The notes under the pieces: model-generated
What the model was told of the DNA's origin: nothing
Databases searched by the model: none
What the model saw: only the letters and a program-made list of their open reading frames with translations
Shown here: piece after piece, positions 1 through 7,475 of the stretch
How the letters are laid out: each line of letters begins with the position of its first letter
Position numbering within the stretch: the first letter of the stretch is position 1
DNA from: Candidatus Aminicenantota bacterium
Lineage (GTDB): Bacteria > Acidobacteriota > Aminicenantia > UBA2199
DNA: 40,091 nt
Reading direction: 5' to 3'
NCBI GenBank assembly: GCA_026393835.1
Contig: JAPKZK010000114.1
Span: 1-40,091, forward strand
Made by a program: the position numbers and the translations under genes

Positions 1-571
1 TTTTTAAACTTTTGACATCATGGACGCCCGCTAATATCACGCTGTGGAAAGTCGGTTGTCCCGGTTCGTCGCGTTTCAAGTATTTATTTCTCAGCATGCC
101 CAGGAAATCCAGGAATAATTGGTTATTGCTGCTTTTATCGATTTCATCAATTATGAGGACGATTTTTTTCCCGGTTGTTTCTACCAGTTCGCTGATCCAT
201 ACCCCCAGACTATCGATGCGGTCCGGGATCGGCCGTGATTCTAAAAATTTCATAAGGTCCGTATTTCCTGAGGATTTGAATTCCTGGTTTAACAAAAGGA
301 AAAATGCTTTGATAAATACTGCCGCGTTGTCGAAACCCTCTTCGCCGATGCCTTCAAAGCTTGTATTGATCGGGAAATAGTCGCCGGTAGTTTTAAGTAA
401 CCGGTTTAACAAGTAGATAGTGGTGGTTTTCCCATATTGGCGAGGGCGGTTAATGACGAAATAATCACCCTGTTCAACCATTTTAAATATCTCGTTTATC
501 TTGTCGGATATATCCACCATATAATGTCTTTCCGGTATGCAAGTACCTGTTATATTGAATCTTCTGCTCAT
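1..571 (-). CDS. AAA-like domain ATPase (AAA_35 type), C-terminus beyond window
   Basis: This gene is read on the minus strand from ATG at 571 and runs off the left edge, so 190 codons are visible. The start has AGGAG 7 nt upstream. The N-terminus (RRFNITGTCIPERHYMVD) and the P-loop RQYGKTT at residues 44-50 match the AAA-like domain family (AAA_35), whose members typically read YFTINRARQYGKTT. A Walker B strand IVLIIDEID ends around residues 142-145. The role of these ATPases is not established; they often occur in many copies in large genomes and have been linked to STAND-like signalling or mobile-element biology. The family call is firm, the function is unknown, and any C-terminal effector domain lies outside the window. 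Confidence 0.8.
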   Translation of the reverse strand, partial: MSRRFNITGTCIPERHYMVDISDKINEIFKMVEQGDYFVINRPRQYGKTTTIYLLNRLLKTTGDYFPINTSFEGIGEEGFDNAAVFIKAFFLLLNQEFKSSGNTDLMKFLESRPIPDRIDSLGVWISELVETTGKKIVLIIDEIDKSSNNQLFLDFLGMLRNKYLKRDEPGQPTFHSVILAGVHDVKSLK

Positions 572-593
572 TGCTTCTCCTGCTTCCGTTGAT

Positions 594-622
594 ATTATAT
601 CAGAGGAAAGGGTAATATACAA
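594..622 (-). promoter_or_regulatory. Predicted sigma70 promoter of the AAA-like ATPase gene
   Basis: On the minus strand there is TTGTAT (622-617), a 17-nt spacer and a perfect TATAAT (599-594). The start codon at 571 follows after a short leader that carries the Shine-Dalgarno. The -10 is strong and the -35 weak. Confidence 0.5.
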
Positions 623-726
623 GAGATGCTTTTTCCAGGCAAGGAACAAGGACTTCTTTTCCGCAAAAGAATTGTCATTGGATTTTTCCCCGGCCTGTCC
701 CCGTATCGCCGTATCGTTCACGATTT

Positions 727-981
727 TTATTTTTTATTTCCAAGGTTTATGATTGTTTCATAGTCAACTTCTTTTTTAGAATCCACGAAGATACAAGTTA
801 TCCCTTCCCACGTAAGGCCGTTATTATAATTCCAGTTACTAATCCGTGTCACTTTACCTTCCAATTTTTCGTTAATTGGAAATATGGTTTCACCTACACG
901 TGGCATTGCATTAAATTTACCTCTTCCTAAAAAGACTAGCTCTTCCCCTTCTTCATAAATATATGTTTCTATTTGTTCCAT
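727..981 (-). CDS. Small hypothetical protein (84 aa)
   Basis: I do not recognise this protein. ATG at 981 was chosen over the in-frame codon at 1008 because AAAGGAG lies 7 nt upstream of it. The product is soluble and acidic, with no signal peptide or membrane segment. It starts MEQIETYIYEEGEELVFLG and has a short beta-rich pattern (RVGETIFPINEKLEGKVTRI, then WEGITCIFVDSKK) that would fit a small beta-barrel or SH3-like fold; this is inference only. It lies downstream of the cystatin-like gene on the same strand, and both genes are preceded by near-identical leader DNA, so they may be co-regulated. Confidence 0.55.
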   Translation of the reverse strand: MEQIETYIYEEGEELVFLGRGKFNAMPRVGETIFPINEKLEGKVTRISNWNYNNGLTWEGITCIFVDSKKEVDYETIINLGNKK

Positions 982-1004
982 TTTTTTCTCCTTTATTATT
1001 ATTC

Positions 1005-1050
1005 TCAAAAGTTTTCTTGGGCCATACTTTCAAAACTCATCCGAAACGCT
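1005..1050 (-). repeat. Duplicated leader element, copy 1
   Basis: This is a 46-bp segment just upstream of the Shine-Dalgarno of the 727-981 gene. It matches 1539-1584 at 39 of 46 positions by my hand alignment. The core in coding orientation is GTTTTGAAAGTATGGCCC followed by AAAACTTTTGA, with GTTTT/AAAAC able to pair. Confidence 0.65.
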
Positions 1051-1094
1051 AAACCACACATTTATTGGTCATTGGTCATTGGTGCAGCGGGGAA

Positions 1095-1116
1095 GCGGTG
1101 CGTGTACACGCACCGC
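1095..1116. terminator. Perfect 22-bp palindrome, possible terminator
   Basis: GCGGTGCGTGT/ACACGCACCGC is a perfect inverted repeat lying about 30 bp past the stop of the minus-strand cystatin-like gene. A run of six T (CTCCTGTTTTTT) follows it only on the plus strand, so intrinsic termination of the minus gene is uncertain. Next to it, at about 1062-1081, lies a short GTCATTG tandem repeat. Confidence 0.45.
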
Positions 1117-1145
1117 CTCCTGTTTTTTCACTTAGTGCCGTACGT

Positions 1146-1508
1146 TTAATGCTCGACCCGTTTGATTGAAATGATTTGCGGGGGCTTATTCGGTGGCGCA
1201 TATATTAAGATCATTGCTGCTTCGTTCGGCGCATCAGGATAAACAACGTTTGAATTACAAAAGAAACTGTAGTTCATTCCTGAAACAAGCTGGGTCGCAA
1301 CAGCCACAGGGATGTATTTCACTCCCTCTAAATTTTTAATAGCTGTATCAAATACCTTTCTTGCTTCCGGACCTATCTCACAACTATAGGGAGTCCATCC
1401 CCCCATAAGAGTTGATTCCGAGGTAGTTGTCGCCTTGTCTTTGTCCTGGGCTGAGAGCCCGACTGTCAAAGCCAACATACAAAACAAAACCACCAAAATC
1501 TTTTTCAT
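1146..1508 (-). CDS. Secreted cystatin-like protein
   Basis: ATG at 1508 has AAGGAG 7 nt upstream. Residues 1-20 form a classic Sec signal peptide ending LSA-Q. The mature part of about 100 residues contains GGW (36-38) and QLVSG (73-77). The latter fits QxVxG, the first hairpin loop of cystatin-type cysteine protease inhibitors, and it is followed by MNYSFFC as in cystatins (QVVAGxNY). A Pro-rich turn (APPNKPP) lies where the second hairpin would be, and the size fits one cystatin domain. Cystatins use an N-terminal Gly and the two hairpins to block papain-like proteases, so this could be an exported or periplasmic inhibitor. The target is unknown, and activity is not shown by sequence alone. 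Two Cys (43 and 84) could form a disulfide. Confidence 0.6.
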   Translation of the reverse strand: MKKILVVLFCMLALTVGLSAQDKDKATTTSESTLMGGWTPYSCEIGPEARKVFDTAIKNLEGVKYIPVAVATQLVSGMNYSFFCNSNVVYPDAPNEAAMILIYAPPNKPPQIISIKRVEH

Positions 1509-1538
1509 TTTTTTCTCCTTATTTTAAATATTGTATTG

Positions 1539-1585
1539 TCAAAAGTTTTCCCGGGCTATACTTTCAAAACCCATCCGTTACACTG
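1539..1585 (-). repeat. Duplicated leader element, copy 2
   Basis: This is the second copy of the 1005-1050 element, placed upstream of the Shine-Dalgarno of the cystatin-like gene. The core in coding orientation is GTTTTGAAAGTATAGCCC followed by GGGAAAACTTTTGA. Confidence 0.65.
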
Positions 1586-1803
1586 AAAAAAGATAGAAGG
1601 TGAGAAGTTAAGAAGGTGAGAAGGTGAGAAGATGAGATAAACTTCTATCATATTGTCACCTTTTCTTATCCATGCCAACGCCATTTCTTAAATCCAAACT
1701 GTACCTCATTTCAACCTTAATCGCGATCAAAGCCTTCGATCATTTGATTTCCTTTCGTAGGTGCTGTCAAATGATACACCTATATTATGCTATCATTCGA
1801 TTT

Positions 1804-1905
1804 GGAAATATATCAACCACGTTCCAAAATACTATGAAAATTGTACACTTTGACCCCGGGGAATATCAACTACGTTCCATGAATATGAAAATTGTACAAA
1901 ATGGG
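1804..1905. repeat. Two imperfect about 48-bp direct repeats
   Basis: Both copies (1804-1852 and 1858-1905) contain AATAT..CAAC.ACGTTCCA, then ATGAAAATTGTACA with minor changes. They are separated by CCCCGGGG-like sequence. Confidence 0.6.
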
Positions 1906-1945
1906 ATTTGAATGGATTGTCATTGGTCAATAGTCATTGGTCAGT

Positions 1946-1957
1946 GGGGGGGGGGGG
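1946..1957. repeat. Homopolymer run of 12 G
   Basis: Twelve consecutive G lie between a CATTGGTCA repeat and an A-rich run, about 165 bp upstream of the phosphatase promoter. The exact length may be a sequencing or assembly artefact. Confidence 0.8.
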
Positions 1958-2122
1958 TAAAAAAGGGGCACACACGCTTTTTCCCCTGGCTTGCTCCAGT
2001 GCAAAAGCACAAAAGCAATCGATGTCAGGGAGAAACCGGAAAGGTGACGGCCCCATTGACTTTATTATCCCAACTTTGGGGAATCGGCATAAAAAAATGG
2101 GGAAGTACCCGGCTTTTGTCTA

Positions 2123-2151
2123 TTGCCTTTTCCATGCATTAAGACTATAAT
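2123..2151 (+). promoter_or_regulatory. Predicted sigma70 promoter, leaderless arrangement
   Basis: TTGCCT (2123-2128), a 17-nt spacer and TATAAT (2146-2151) lie 7 nt before ATG 2159. No Shine-Dalgarno fits in between, so transcription should start at or next to the start codon. Confidence 0.65.
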
Positions 2152-2158
2152 ATGACAA

Positions 2159-4042
2159 ATGCTTAAACATTGGGAAAAAATAGACATATTTATTGCCATC
2201 CTGTTTGTACTGACCAATCTATCCTATTTTTTTCTCAATAAATCCATCTTCCAACTTTTCCTGTGGGCGCTGATTATTACCGCCGTCCTTCGCTTATTGT
2301 ATATCATCAAAAAGAAACTGTTCTGGAAAGTCCGCAACCGGCTGATCTTTTCCGGCCTATTCCTGATTGCCACCCCCCTGTTTTTTATGTCCATCTTCTT
2401 CTACTTCATCCTGAACATTATCATGGCCCAATACGGCATGGTGATTATGAACAACCTGCTGCGGGATGAATTGACCCAACTGGAAAACACGGCCCCCCTT
2501 ATCCTGACCCAACCGAACCTGGAGAAATTATACTCCGCCGACCAATGGGAAAAAGTATCCCCAGGCTACTACAATGTCGCTTTCTTCGACGTAGAAGCAA
2601 ACGCCTTAATTAATAAGTTCAAATACCCCCCGGCTTTGGATTTATCCGGCTTACCCCCGGAAGAATTCAGCGGCTATTTCATGCTTAAAGACAAACTTTA
2701 CTACGGCTGCCTGAAAAAAAATAACCTCCGCGCCATACTTCTCTGCCTGACCGTTAACCAGGAATTCCTCGATAAATTTACCGCTGTCAGCGACTTTCGC
2801 ATGAAATATCAAAATCCCAATAAAGACAAAACCAAAGCCGCTTTTGAAGTTGCTTCCGACCCGGAACTGATGAACAACGAGTCGTTTATCAGCTTCCCCT
2901 GGCTATTCAAATATACCTTCACGGATTTTAACGTAAGCAAAAACTCGAAACCTGCGGTGAGATCTAATTATTTCTGGTTTTTCTTAAATATGGATAAGAT
3001 TTTCCGGAAGATTTCAGGCGTCGATTCTCCCACCGTGCAAACGGATCTGAAAAAAGGCATTTATATGCTGGTTTTTCTATTTGGAATCTGCGTTATCGCC
3101 TCATTCATTATCGGTTTGCGCAGCGTTATGGTGATTACGCGGTCCATCGATCTTATTTCCAAAGGAACCAGGCGCATCCGGAACGGGGATTTTTCTTTCC
3201 GCATAAAAACCCGGTCCGGGGACGAACTGCAAGACCTGGGCGAGTCTTTCAATGAAATGGCCGCCGGCATCGACCGCCTCCTGATCGACGAAAAAGAAAA
3301 ACAACGTCTGGAAGAAGAACTGCGCATTGCCAGGAGCATCCAGTTGAAATTGCTGCCCCCGGATACCTTTACCAGCGATGAATTTGAAATCGCCGCCGTT
3401 AACATCCCGGCCGCTGAAATCGCGGGCGATTATTTCGATTATTTTTATAAAAAAAATGAGTACCTATCCATGCTGGTGGCGGATGTCTCGGGCAAAGGCG
3501 CCTCCGCTGCTTTTTATATGGCCGAATTGAAAGGGGTGATTAACCACCTGCAAAAAACGGAATTAACCCCGGCCGCACTCATCGCGGAATGCCACGATAG
3601 TTTAAACGCCTCCTTTGACCGGGTTACATTTATTACTATCACCCTGGCCAGGTTTATCCTCCCACAAAGAAAATTTCAACTGGCCCGGGCCGGACATACT
3701 CCGGCTATCTTTTACAACGCCGGGGAAAGAAAATGTAAACGACTCTACCCGGATGGTGTCGCTATCGGTTTGATGAATTTTTCCAGGGATAAGATCAAGG
3801 AGATCGAAATCGCCTACCACAAAGACGACATCCTGTTCTTATTTTCCGACGGTTTATCCGAAATAATGAACGACCAGGAAAAAATGCTGGGCATGGATAA
3901 CCTGGAAAAAATCATCAGCCGGAACAGCCACCTCTCCGCCGAAGAAATCAAACAAAAACTGTTGGATTTCAGTATCCAATTTTCAGAAACTGAAATCTCC
4001 CGGGATGATTTGACATTCATTATATTGAAAGTAAAACAATAA
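2159..4042 (+). CDS. Membrane-bound HAMP + SpoIIE/RsbU-type PP2C phosphatase
   Basis: This 627-residue serine/threonine phosphatase is of the partner-switching type; relatives dephosphorylate anti-sigma antagonists such as RsbV. Two or three N-terminal membrane helices (about 8-90) precede an extracytoplasmic domain (about 91-300), another helix (about 301-322), a HAMP domain (about 325-380), a short charged coiled coil, and the SpoIIE-like PP2C domain (about 400-627). Metal-binding motifs are visible: GDYFDY near 423, VADVSGKG near 440, RAGHTP near 510, SDGLSE near 562 and a terminal DDLTFIIL. All key Asp residues appear intact, so it is probably active. No cognate anti-sigma factor or antagonist lies nearby. 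The next gene, rnc, starts 11 bp later and probably shares the transcript. Confidence 0.9.
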   Translation: MLKHWEKIDIFIAILFVLTNLSYFFLNKSIFQLFLWALIITAVLRLLYIIKKKLFWKVRNRLIFSGLFLIATPLFFMSIFFYFILNIIMAQYGMVIMNNLLRDELTQLENTAPLILTQPNLEKLYSADQWEKVSPGYYNVAFFDVEANALINKFKYPPALDLSGLPPEEFSGYFMLKDKLYYGCLKKNNLRAILLCLTVNQEFLDKFTAVSDFRMKYQNPNKDKTKAAFEVASDPELMNNESFISFPWLFKYTFTDFNVSKNSKPAVRSNYFWFFLNMDKIFRKISGVDSPTVQTDLKKGIYMLVFLFGICVIASFIIGLRSVMVITRSIDLISKGTRRIRNGDFSFRIKTRSGDELQDLGESFNEMAAGIDRLLIDEKEKQRLEEELRIARSIQLKLLPPDTFTSDEFEIAAVNIPAAEIAGDYFDYFYKKNEYLSMLVADVSGKGASAAFYMAELKGVINHLQKTELTPAALIAECHDSLNASFDRVTFITITLARFILPQRKFQLARAGHTPAIFYNAGERKCKRLYPDGVAIGLMNFSRDKIKEIEIAYHKDDILFLFSDGLSEIMNDQEKMLGMDNLEKIISRNSHLSAEEIKQKLLDFSIQFSETEISRDDLTFIILKVKQ

Positions 4043-4053
4043 TGGTGAAATAA

Positions 4054-4785
4054 ATGATTGAAGAACTGGAACAACTGTTAAATTATACATTCAAAAATAA
4101 AGAACTCTTAAGGACGGCGTTGATCCATAAGTCCTATAATGAAGGTATGCAGAAAGACCTGCCGGACAACGAGAAACTCGAATTCCTGGGCGACTCGGTG
4201 ATCAACCTTGTGATTACCGACCACCTGTTCAGGAATTACAACCATTTGAAAGAAGGCGAATTGTCGAAACTAAAAGCCCACCTGGTATCCAGTACCACCT
4301 TATATAAGATTTCCCGGGGCATCGACTTACCCGATTTCCTGATGCTGGGTAAGGGCGAAGAAAAGAATAACGGTCGCAATAATAAGAAAATCGGCGCTTC
4401 CGTTTTAGAGGCATTGGTGGGCGCCATTTACCTGGATTCCAACTACAAACTTACATCCGCCATTTCGATTTCACTTTTTAAAGAATTCCTGGAGAAATTT
4501 GCGGAGAAAGCTGTTAAGATTAATGACTATAAATCCGAACTACAAGAATTGATCCAGAAGAAGAATAATTTCCTGCCCATATATAAAATTATCGCCGAGG
4601 ATGGTAAACCGCCGGATGTTTCTTTTACCGCCGGGGTTTTCATCCATGAGACACAAATCGGGGTCGGAACCGGGAAAAACAAGCGGAAGGCGGAACAAGA
4701 CGCGGCTTTTAATGCGCTCCAGAAGATCGAGGAGTTCATGAATTACGAAAAACTTTCCGAGGTTTTTTTCCTGAAAAACGATTAA
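4054..4785 (+). CDS. rnc: Ribonuclease III
   Basis: RNase III cuts double-stranded RNA in rRNA maturation and mRNA turnover. The 243-residue protein has the full layout. The endonuclease domain carries the signature NEKLEFLGDSV (39-49), with catalytic Glu43 and Asp47, and the second catalytic motif EALVGAIYLD (from residue 119). A double-stranded RNA-binding domain follows at about 155-228 (DYKSELQELIQKK, then GTGKNKRKAEQDAAFNAL). About 15 extra residues follow it at the C-terminus. The gene lies between the phosphatase (11 bp upstream) and the YfcC carrier (10 bp downstream), which suggests a three-gene transcript. Confidence 0.97.
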   Translation: MIEELEQLLNYTFKNKELLRTALIHKSYNEGMQKDLPDNEKLEFLGDSVINLVITDHLFRNYNHLKEGELSKLKAHLVSSTTLYKISRGIDLPDFLMLGKGEEKNNGRNNKKIGASVLEALVGAIYLDSNYKLTSAISISLFKEFLEKFAEKAVKINDYKSELQELIQKKNNFLPIYKIIAEDGKPPDVSFTAGVFIHETQIGVGTGKNKRKAEQDAAFNALQKIEEFMNYEKLSEVFFLKND

Positions 4786-4795
4786 GGATTTCCTG

Positions 4796-6214
4796 ATGAA
4801 CAAAGAAAAAAAAAGAAAAACGTTTAAATTACCGCATACGTTGGTTTTGATCTATGTCATTGTGATTTTGGTTTACGCTTTATCATGGATTGTTCCTTCC
4901 GGTGAGTTCCAGCGGGAAGAAAAGGTCATCGAGGGAACCACCCGGAATATCCCGGTGCCGGGGTCCTTTAAATACATTGAGAAAAAGACCGTAGGACCTG
5001 AAGCGCTGCTGCTCTCTCCCATCAAGGGATTCCAGGACGGGGCCGAGATTATTGCTTTTCTTTTTGTCATTAGCGGCGCCTTTATGGTGATCCAGAAAAC
5101 AGGCACCATCGATATGGCCATCAAACGAATGGCCGACGCTTTCGCCGCCCGCCCCAGGCTCCAAAACCTTGTCATCCCGGTTTTAATGGTGGTTTTCTCC
5201 CTGGCCGGCGCTATCTTCGGGATGTGCGAAGAAACTATTCCCTTTATCCTGGTTTTTATTCCCCTTTCTATTTCCATGGGCTATGATTCCATCGTGGGCG
5301 TGGCAATTCCTTTCCTGGGCGCGGCCGCCGGGTTTGCCGCGGCGTTTTTTAACCCGTTTACCGTGGGCATCGCCCAGGGTTTATCCGGCTTACCGATTTA
5401 TTCCGGCCTGACTTACCGCCTCCTGGTCTGGGTAATCGGCACGGTGGTTATTATTACCTTTGTGATGGTCTACGCACGGAAAATAAAAAAGAACCCGGAA
5501 TCCAGCCCGGTATATGAACTGGACCGACACTGGATTCATCATACGGAATCCAATCAAATCGACACTTCCAAATGGAGTTGGAGAAACCGGGCCATCCTGA
5601 TTGTATTCGGCGTCAGCATCGTGATCTTAATCTGGGGCGTCCTGGTGGAAAAGTGGTACATTATGCCGATTGCGGCGCTGTTTTTTGCGCTGGGTATCGC
5701 GTCCGGTTTCCTGGGCAAAATGACTGCCAGCGAAATCGCCGCGGATTTTGTATCCGGGGCCAAAGATATGATGAATGTGGCGTTTATTATCGCCTGCGGC
5801 AGGGCCCTTTTAGCCGTCGCCAAAGATGGGCAGATCATGGACACGCTTCTTTTTTATGCATCCAATGTGATTTCCGGGTTCCCCAGGATCATGGTGGCGC
5901 AGATGATGTTCGTTACGCAGTCGGTCATTAATTTTTTCATTCATTCGGGAACGGCCCAGGCCACATTGACCATGCCCATTATGGCGCCGCTCAGCGACCT
6001 GGTGGGCGTAACCCGGCAAACGGCGGTCATGGCTTTTCAACTGTGCGAATTTATCAACCCGGTTCTGCCAACTTCGGGCGTTACCATGGCCGTCCTGGGC
6101 GTAGCGAAAATCCCCTGGGAAAAATGGGCCAAATGGTTCCTACCCTTGATGATTATCCTGATTATCCTTAGCTTTATCCTATTGATCCCCCCGGTGCTAA
6201 TGAATTGGAATTAG
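4796..6214 (+). CDS. YfcC/DcuC-family anaerobic carrier
   Basis: This 472-residue integral membrane protein has about 11-12 hydrophobic helices. It starts FKLPHTLVLIYVIVILVY, then WIVPSGEF, the N-terminal pattern of the YfcC subgroup of the C4-dicarboxylate anaerobic carrier superfamily. Other marks are the inner segment AGAIFGMCEETIPF and the C-terminal HSGTAQATLTMPIMAPL plus NPVLPTSGVTMAVL. Members are predicted secondary transporters for dicarboxylates, amino acids or basic amino-acid exchange; the substrate cannot be read from sequence. AAGGA precedes the ATG by 9 nt. The gene ends directly before a set of three hairpins. Confidence 0.88.
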   Translation: MNKEKKRKTFKLPHTLVLIYVIVILVYALSWIVPSGEFQREEKVIEGTTRNIPVPGSFKYIEKKTVGPEALLLSPIKGFQDGAEIIAFLFVISGAFMVIQKTGTIDMAIKRMADAFAARPRLQNLVIPVLMVVFSLAGAIFGMCEETIPFILVFIPLSISMGYDSIVGVAIPFLGAAAGFAAAFFNPFTVGIAQGLSGLPIYSGLTYRLLVWVIGTVVIITFVMVYARKIKKNPESSPVYELDRHWIHHTESNQIDTSKWSWRNRAILIVFGVSIVILIWGVLVEKWYIMPIAALFFALGIASGFLGKMTASEIAADFVSGAKDMMNVAFIIACGRALLAVAKDGQIMDTLLFYASNVISGFPRIMVAQMMFVTQSVINFFIHSGTAQATLTMPIMAPLSDLVGVTRQTAVMAFQLCEFINPVLPTSGVTMAVLGVAKIPWEKWAKWFLPLMIILIILSFILLIPPVLMNWN

Positions 6215-6311
6215 CCAGAAACCTTTTCGAGAAAAGGTTTCTGGACTTCCCAAAGCTTTTAGTTAGCAAAAGTTTTGGGAGGTGTCGGAACCCTTTTTCA
6301 AAAGGGTTCTG
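6215..6311 (+). terminator. Three consecutive stem-loops, terminator/repeat element
   Basis: Stem 1 (6215-6244) is CCAGAAACCTTTTC/GAAAAGGTTTCTGG with a 2-nt loop. Stem 2 (6249-6279) is CCCAAAGCTTTT/AAAAGTTTTGGG with one mismatch. Stem 3 (6288-6309) is GAACCCTTTT/AAAAGGGTTC. The block begins right after the YfcC stop and is followed by CCGCCGGAGGC, whose GGAGG could serve the radical SAM gene. It looks like a modular intergenic repeat unit. Confidence 0.7.
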
Positions 6312-6339
6312 ACCCGCCGGAGGCAAAAGTCGGTGACTA

Positions 6340-7356
6340 ATGAACAACCCATGCTCAAGCAACTCTTTCTATGTGCAGTGGCATATCCTCGACCGCTGTA
6401 ACCTCCGCTGTCTTCACTGCTACCAGACTACTTTTTCCAAAGAACGCGAAATGGATTGGCCACAACTGCGCAGCGCAGCAGATAATCTTTTGAATACCAT
6501 GGCCGCCTGGGATACAAAACTGGATGTCGCCCTCACCGGCGGCGAACCCTTCCTTAAACCGGAACTTCTGAAACTTCTTAAACACCTGGATAATTCCAAA
6601 AACGTTGAAACTATCTCTATTATTACAAACGGAACCGTCTGGCCGGATTATGCCCACGAACTGACCGGGTTCTTCAAAATGACGGAAATCCGCATCTCCC
6701 TGGACGGGATTACCGCAGAAACAAACGACGCTATCCGGGGCAAAGGCGCCCTGGCAAAAGTCCTTGGAAATATCCCCCGCTGGCAGGATTTGGGGATACC
6801 GATTACCATTATGTTTACGGTGATGAAACGAAACCTCCACGAAATCCCATATCTCCTGGAGTTCGGTAAAAAATTGGCGATCGATGCCATCATTATCGAA
6901 CGATTTTTCCCTTTGGGCCAGGGTGAAACCATCGCAAAGGACATGCTGAACGGCCCGGAATTCCTGGGGGTATGGCAAACGGTCCTGGGGCAGGTAGGGG
7001 TTGATGCAGCGCCGGAGGACTTGATCGCTTACCGGGCGATACGGATCGATTTTGCCGACCCGGAGCCGGATGTTTTAGGTTCGGGTTGTGTGGTGGGGAA
7101 AGACGGTATGGCGATTCTTCCTGATGGAACGGTTCTGCCGTGTCGGCGTTTCACGCTTCCGATCGGGAATATTGTGGAAAAGAGTCTGGATGAGATATGG
7201 CGTCATTCTGAGGTATTGGGGGCGCTCAGGGATAAGGCTGGATTGAAAGGGAAATGTAGGGATTGTTTAATTGAAGCTTGTTGGGGGTGTCGTGCGATGT
7301 GTTATTGTTTGGAGGGGGATTTCCTTGCCGAGGATCGGCATTGTTGGGTGAAATAA
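6340..7356 (+). CDS. Radical SAM/SPASM domain protein
   Basis: This 338-residue enzyme has the radical SAM motif CNLRCLHC (Cys20, 24, 27), which holds the [4Fe-4S] cluster that cleaves S-adenosylmethionine. LTGGEPFLKPE follows, and then a typical TIM-barrel pattern. From about residue 250, Cys in GSGC, LPCRR, KCRDC, ACWGCRAMC and the last HCW form a SPASM-type region for auxiliary iron-sulfur clusters. Such enzymes mature ribosomal peptides, heme-like cofactors or protein residues; nothing adjacent identifies the substrate. The start has GGAGG 16 nt upstream, which is long, so the true start is slightly uncertain. The 3' third uses noticeably more G/T-rich codons than the 5' part. The gene is flanked by hairpins on both sides and probably transcribed alone. 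Confidence 0.85.
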   Translation: MNNPCSSNSFYVQWHILDRCNLRCLHCYQTTFSKEREMDWPQLRSAADNLLNTMAAWDTKLDVALTGGEPFLKPELLKLLKHLDNSKNVETISIITNGTVWPDYAHELTGFFKMTEIRISLDGITAETNDAIRGKGALAKVLGNIPRWQDLGIPITIMFTVMKRNLHEIPYLLEFGKKLAIDAIIIERFFPLGQGETIAKDMLNGPEFLGVWQTVLGQVGVDAAPEDLIAYRAIRIDFADPEPDVLGSGCVVGKDGMAILPDGTVLPCRRFTLPIGNIVEKSLDEIWRHSEVLGALRDKAGLKGKCRDCLIEACWGCRAMCYCLEGDFLAEDRHCWVK

Positions 7357-7474
7357 GGGGGCTTTTTTGTAAAATCGCCCCCTTAAACCCCTAAAAAACT
7401 TTTGTTAGGGTCAATAAACAAAAACTTTTGCGGGGGGTCCAGGGGGGCAGTTTTCATGAAAAGCGCCCCCCTGG
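7357..7474. terminator. Bidirectional terminator region between convergent genes
   Basis: Two stem-loops lie here. 7357-7382 (GGGGGC...GCCCCC with TTTT/AAAA inside) sits right after the radical SAM stop. 7439-7474 (CCAGGGGGGC...GCCCCCCTGG with a TTTTC/GAAAA inner stem) sits right after the stop of the minus-strand permease. Confidence 0.7.
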
Positions 7475-7475
7475 T

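Larger units (their letters stand above)
1509..2158. other. 650-bp intergenic region with several short repeats
   Basis: I see no credible gene here. The region holds leader repeat copy 2, a purine-rich AGAAGGTG-type tandem stretch (about 1590-1638), two imperfect about 48-bp direct repeats (1804-1905), CATTGGTCA repeats (1919-1944), a run of 12 G (1946-1957), and finally the promoter of the phosphatase gene. Short open frames across 1672-2150 differ in frame, lack ribosome sites and run over simple repeats. Confidence 0.7.

Noticed and set aside
1908..2150. Short plus-strand open frames across the G12 run (80 and 76 codons)
   Set aside because: They lie over simple repeats in two different frames, lack ribosome sites, have no recognisable protein pattern, and end at the phosphatase promoter.
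4796..6214. Naming the YfcC-family carrier as a specific transporter (for example arginine/ornithine or C4-dicarboxylate)
   Set aside because: The family is clear but no substrate-specific residues or neighbouring pathway genes allow a choice.
6355..6978. 207-codon minus-strand open frame opposite the radical SAM gene
   Set aside because: It is antisense to a clearly conserved radical SAM domain and has no family pattern or ribosome site.
6340..7356. The radical SAM/SPASM enzyme as maturase of the RiPP precursor at 31257
   Set aside because: The genes are about 24 kb apart and on opposite strands; the leader looks lanthipeptide-like rather than radical-SAM-type, and nothing links them.
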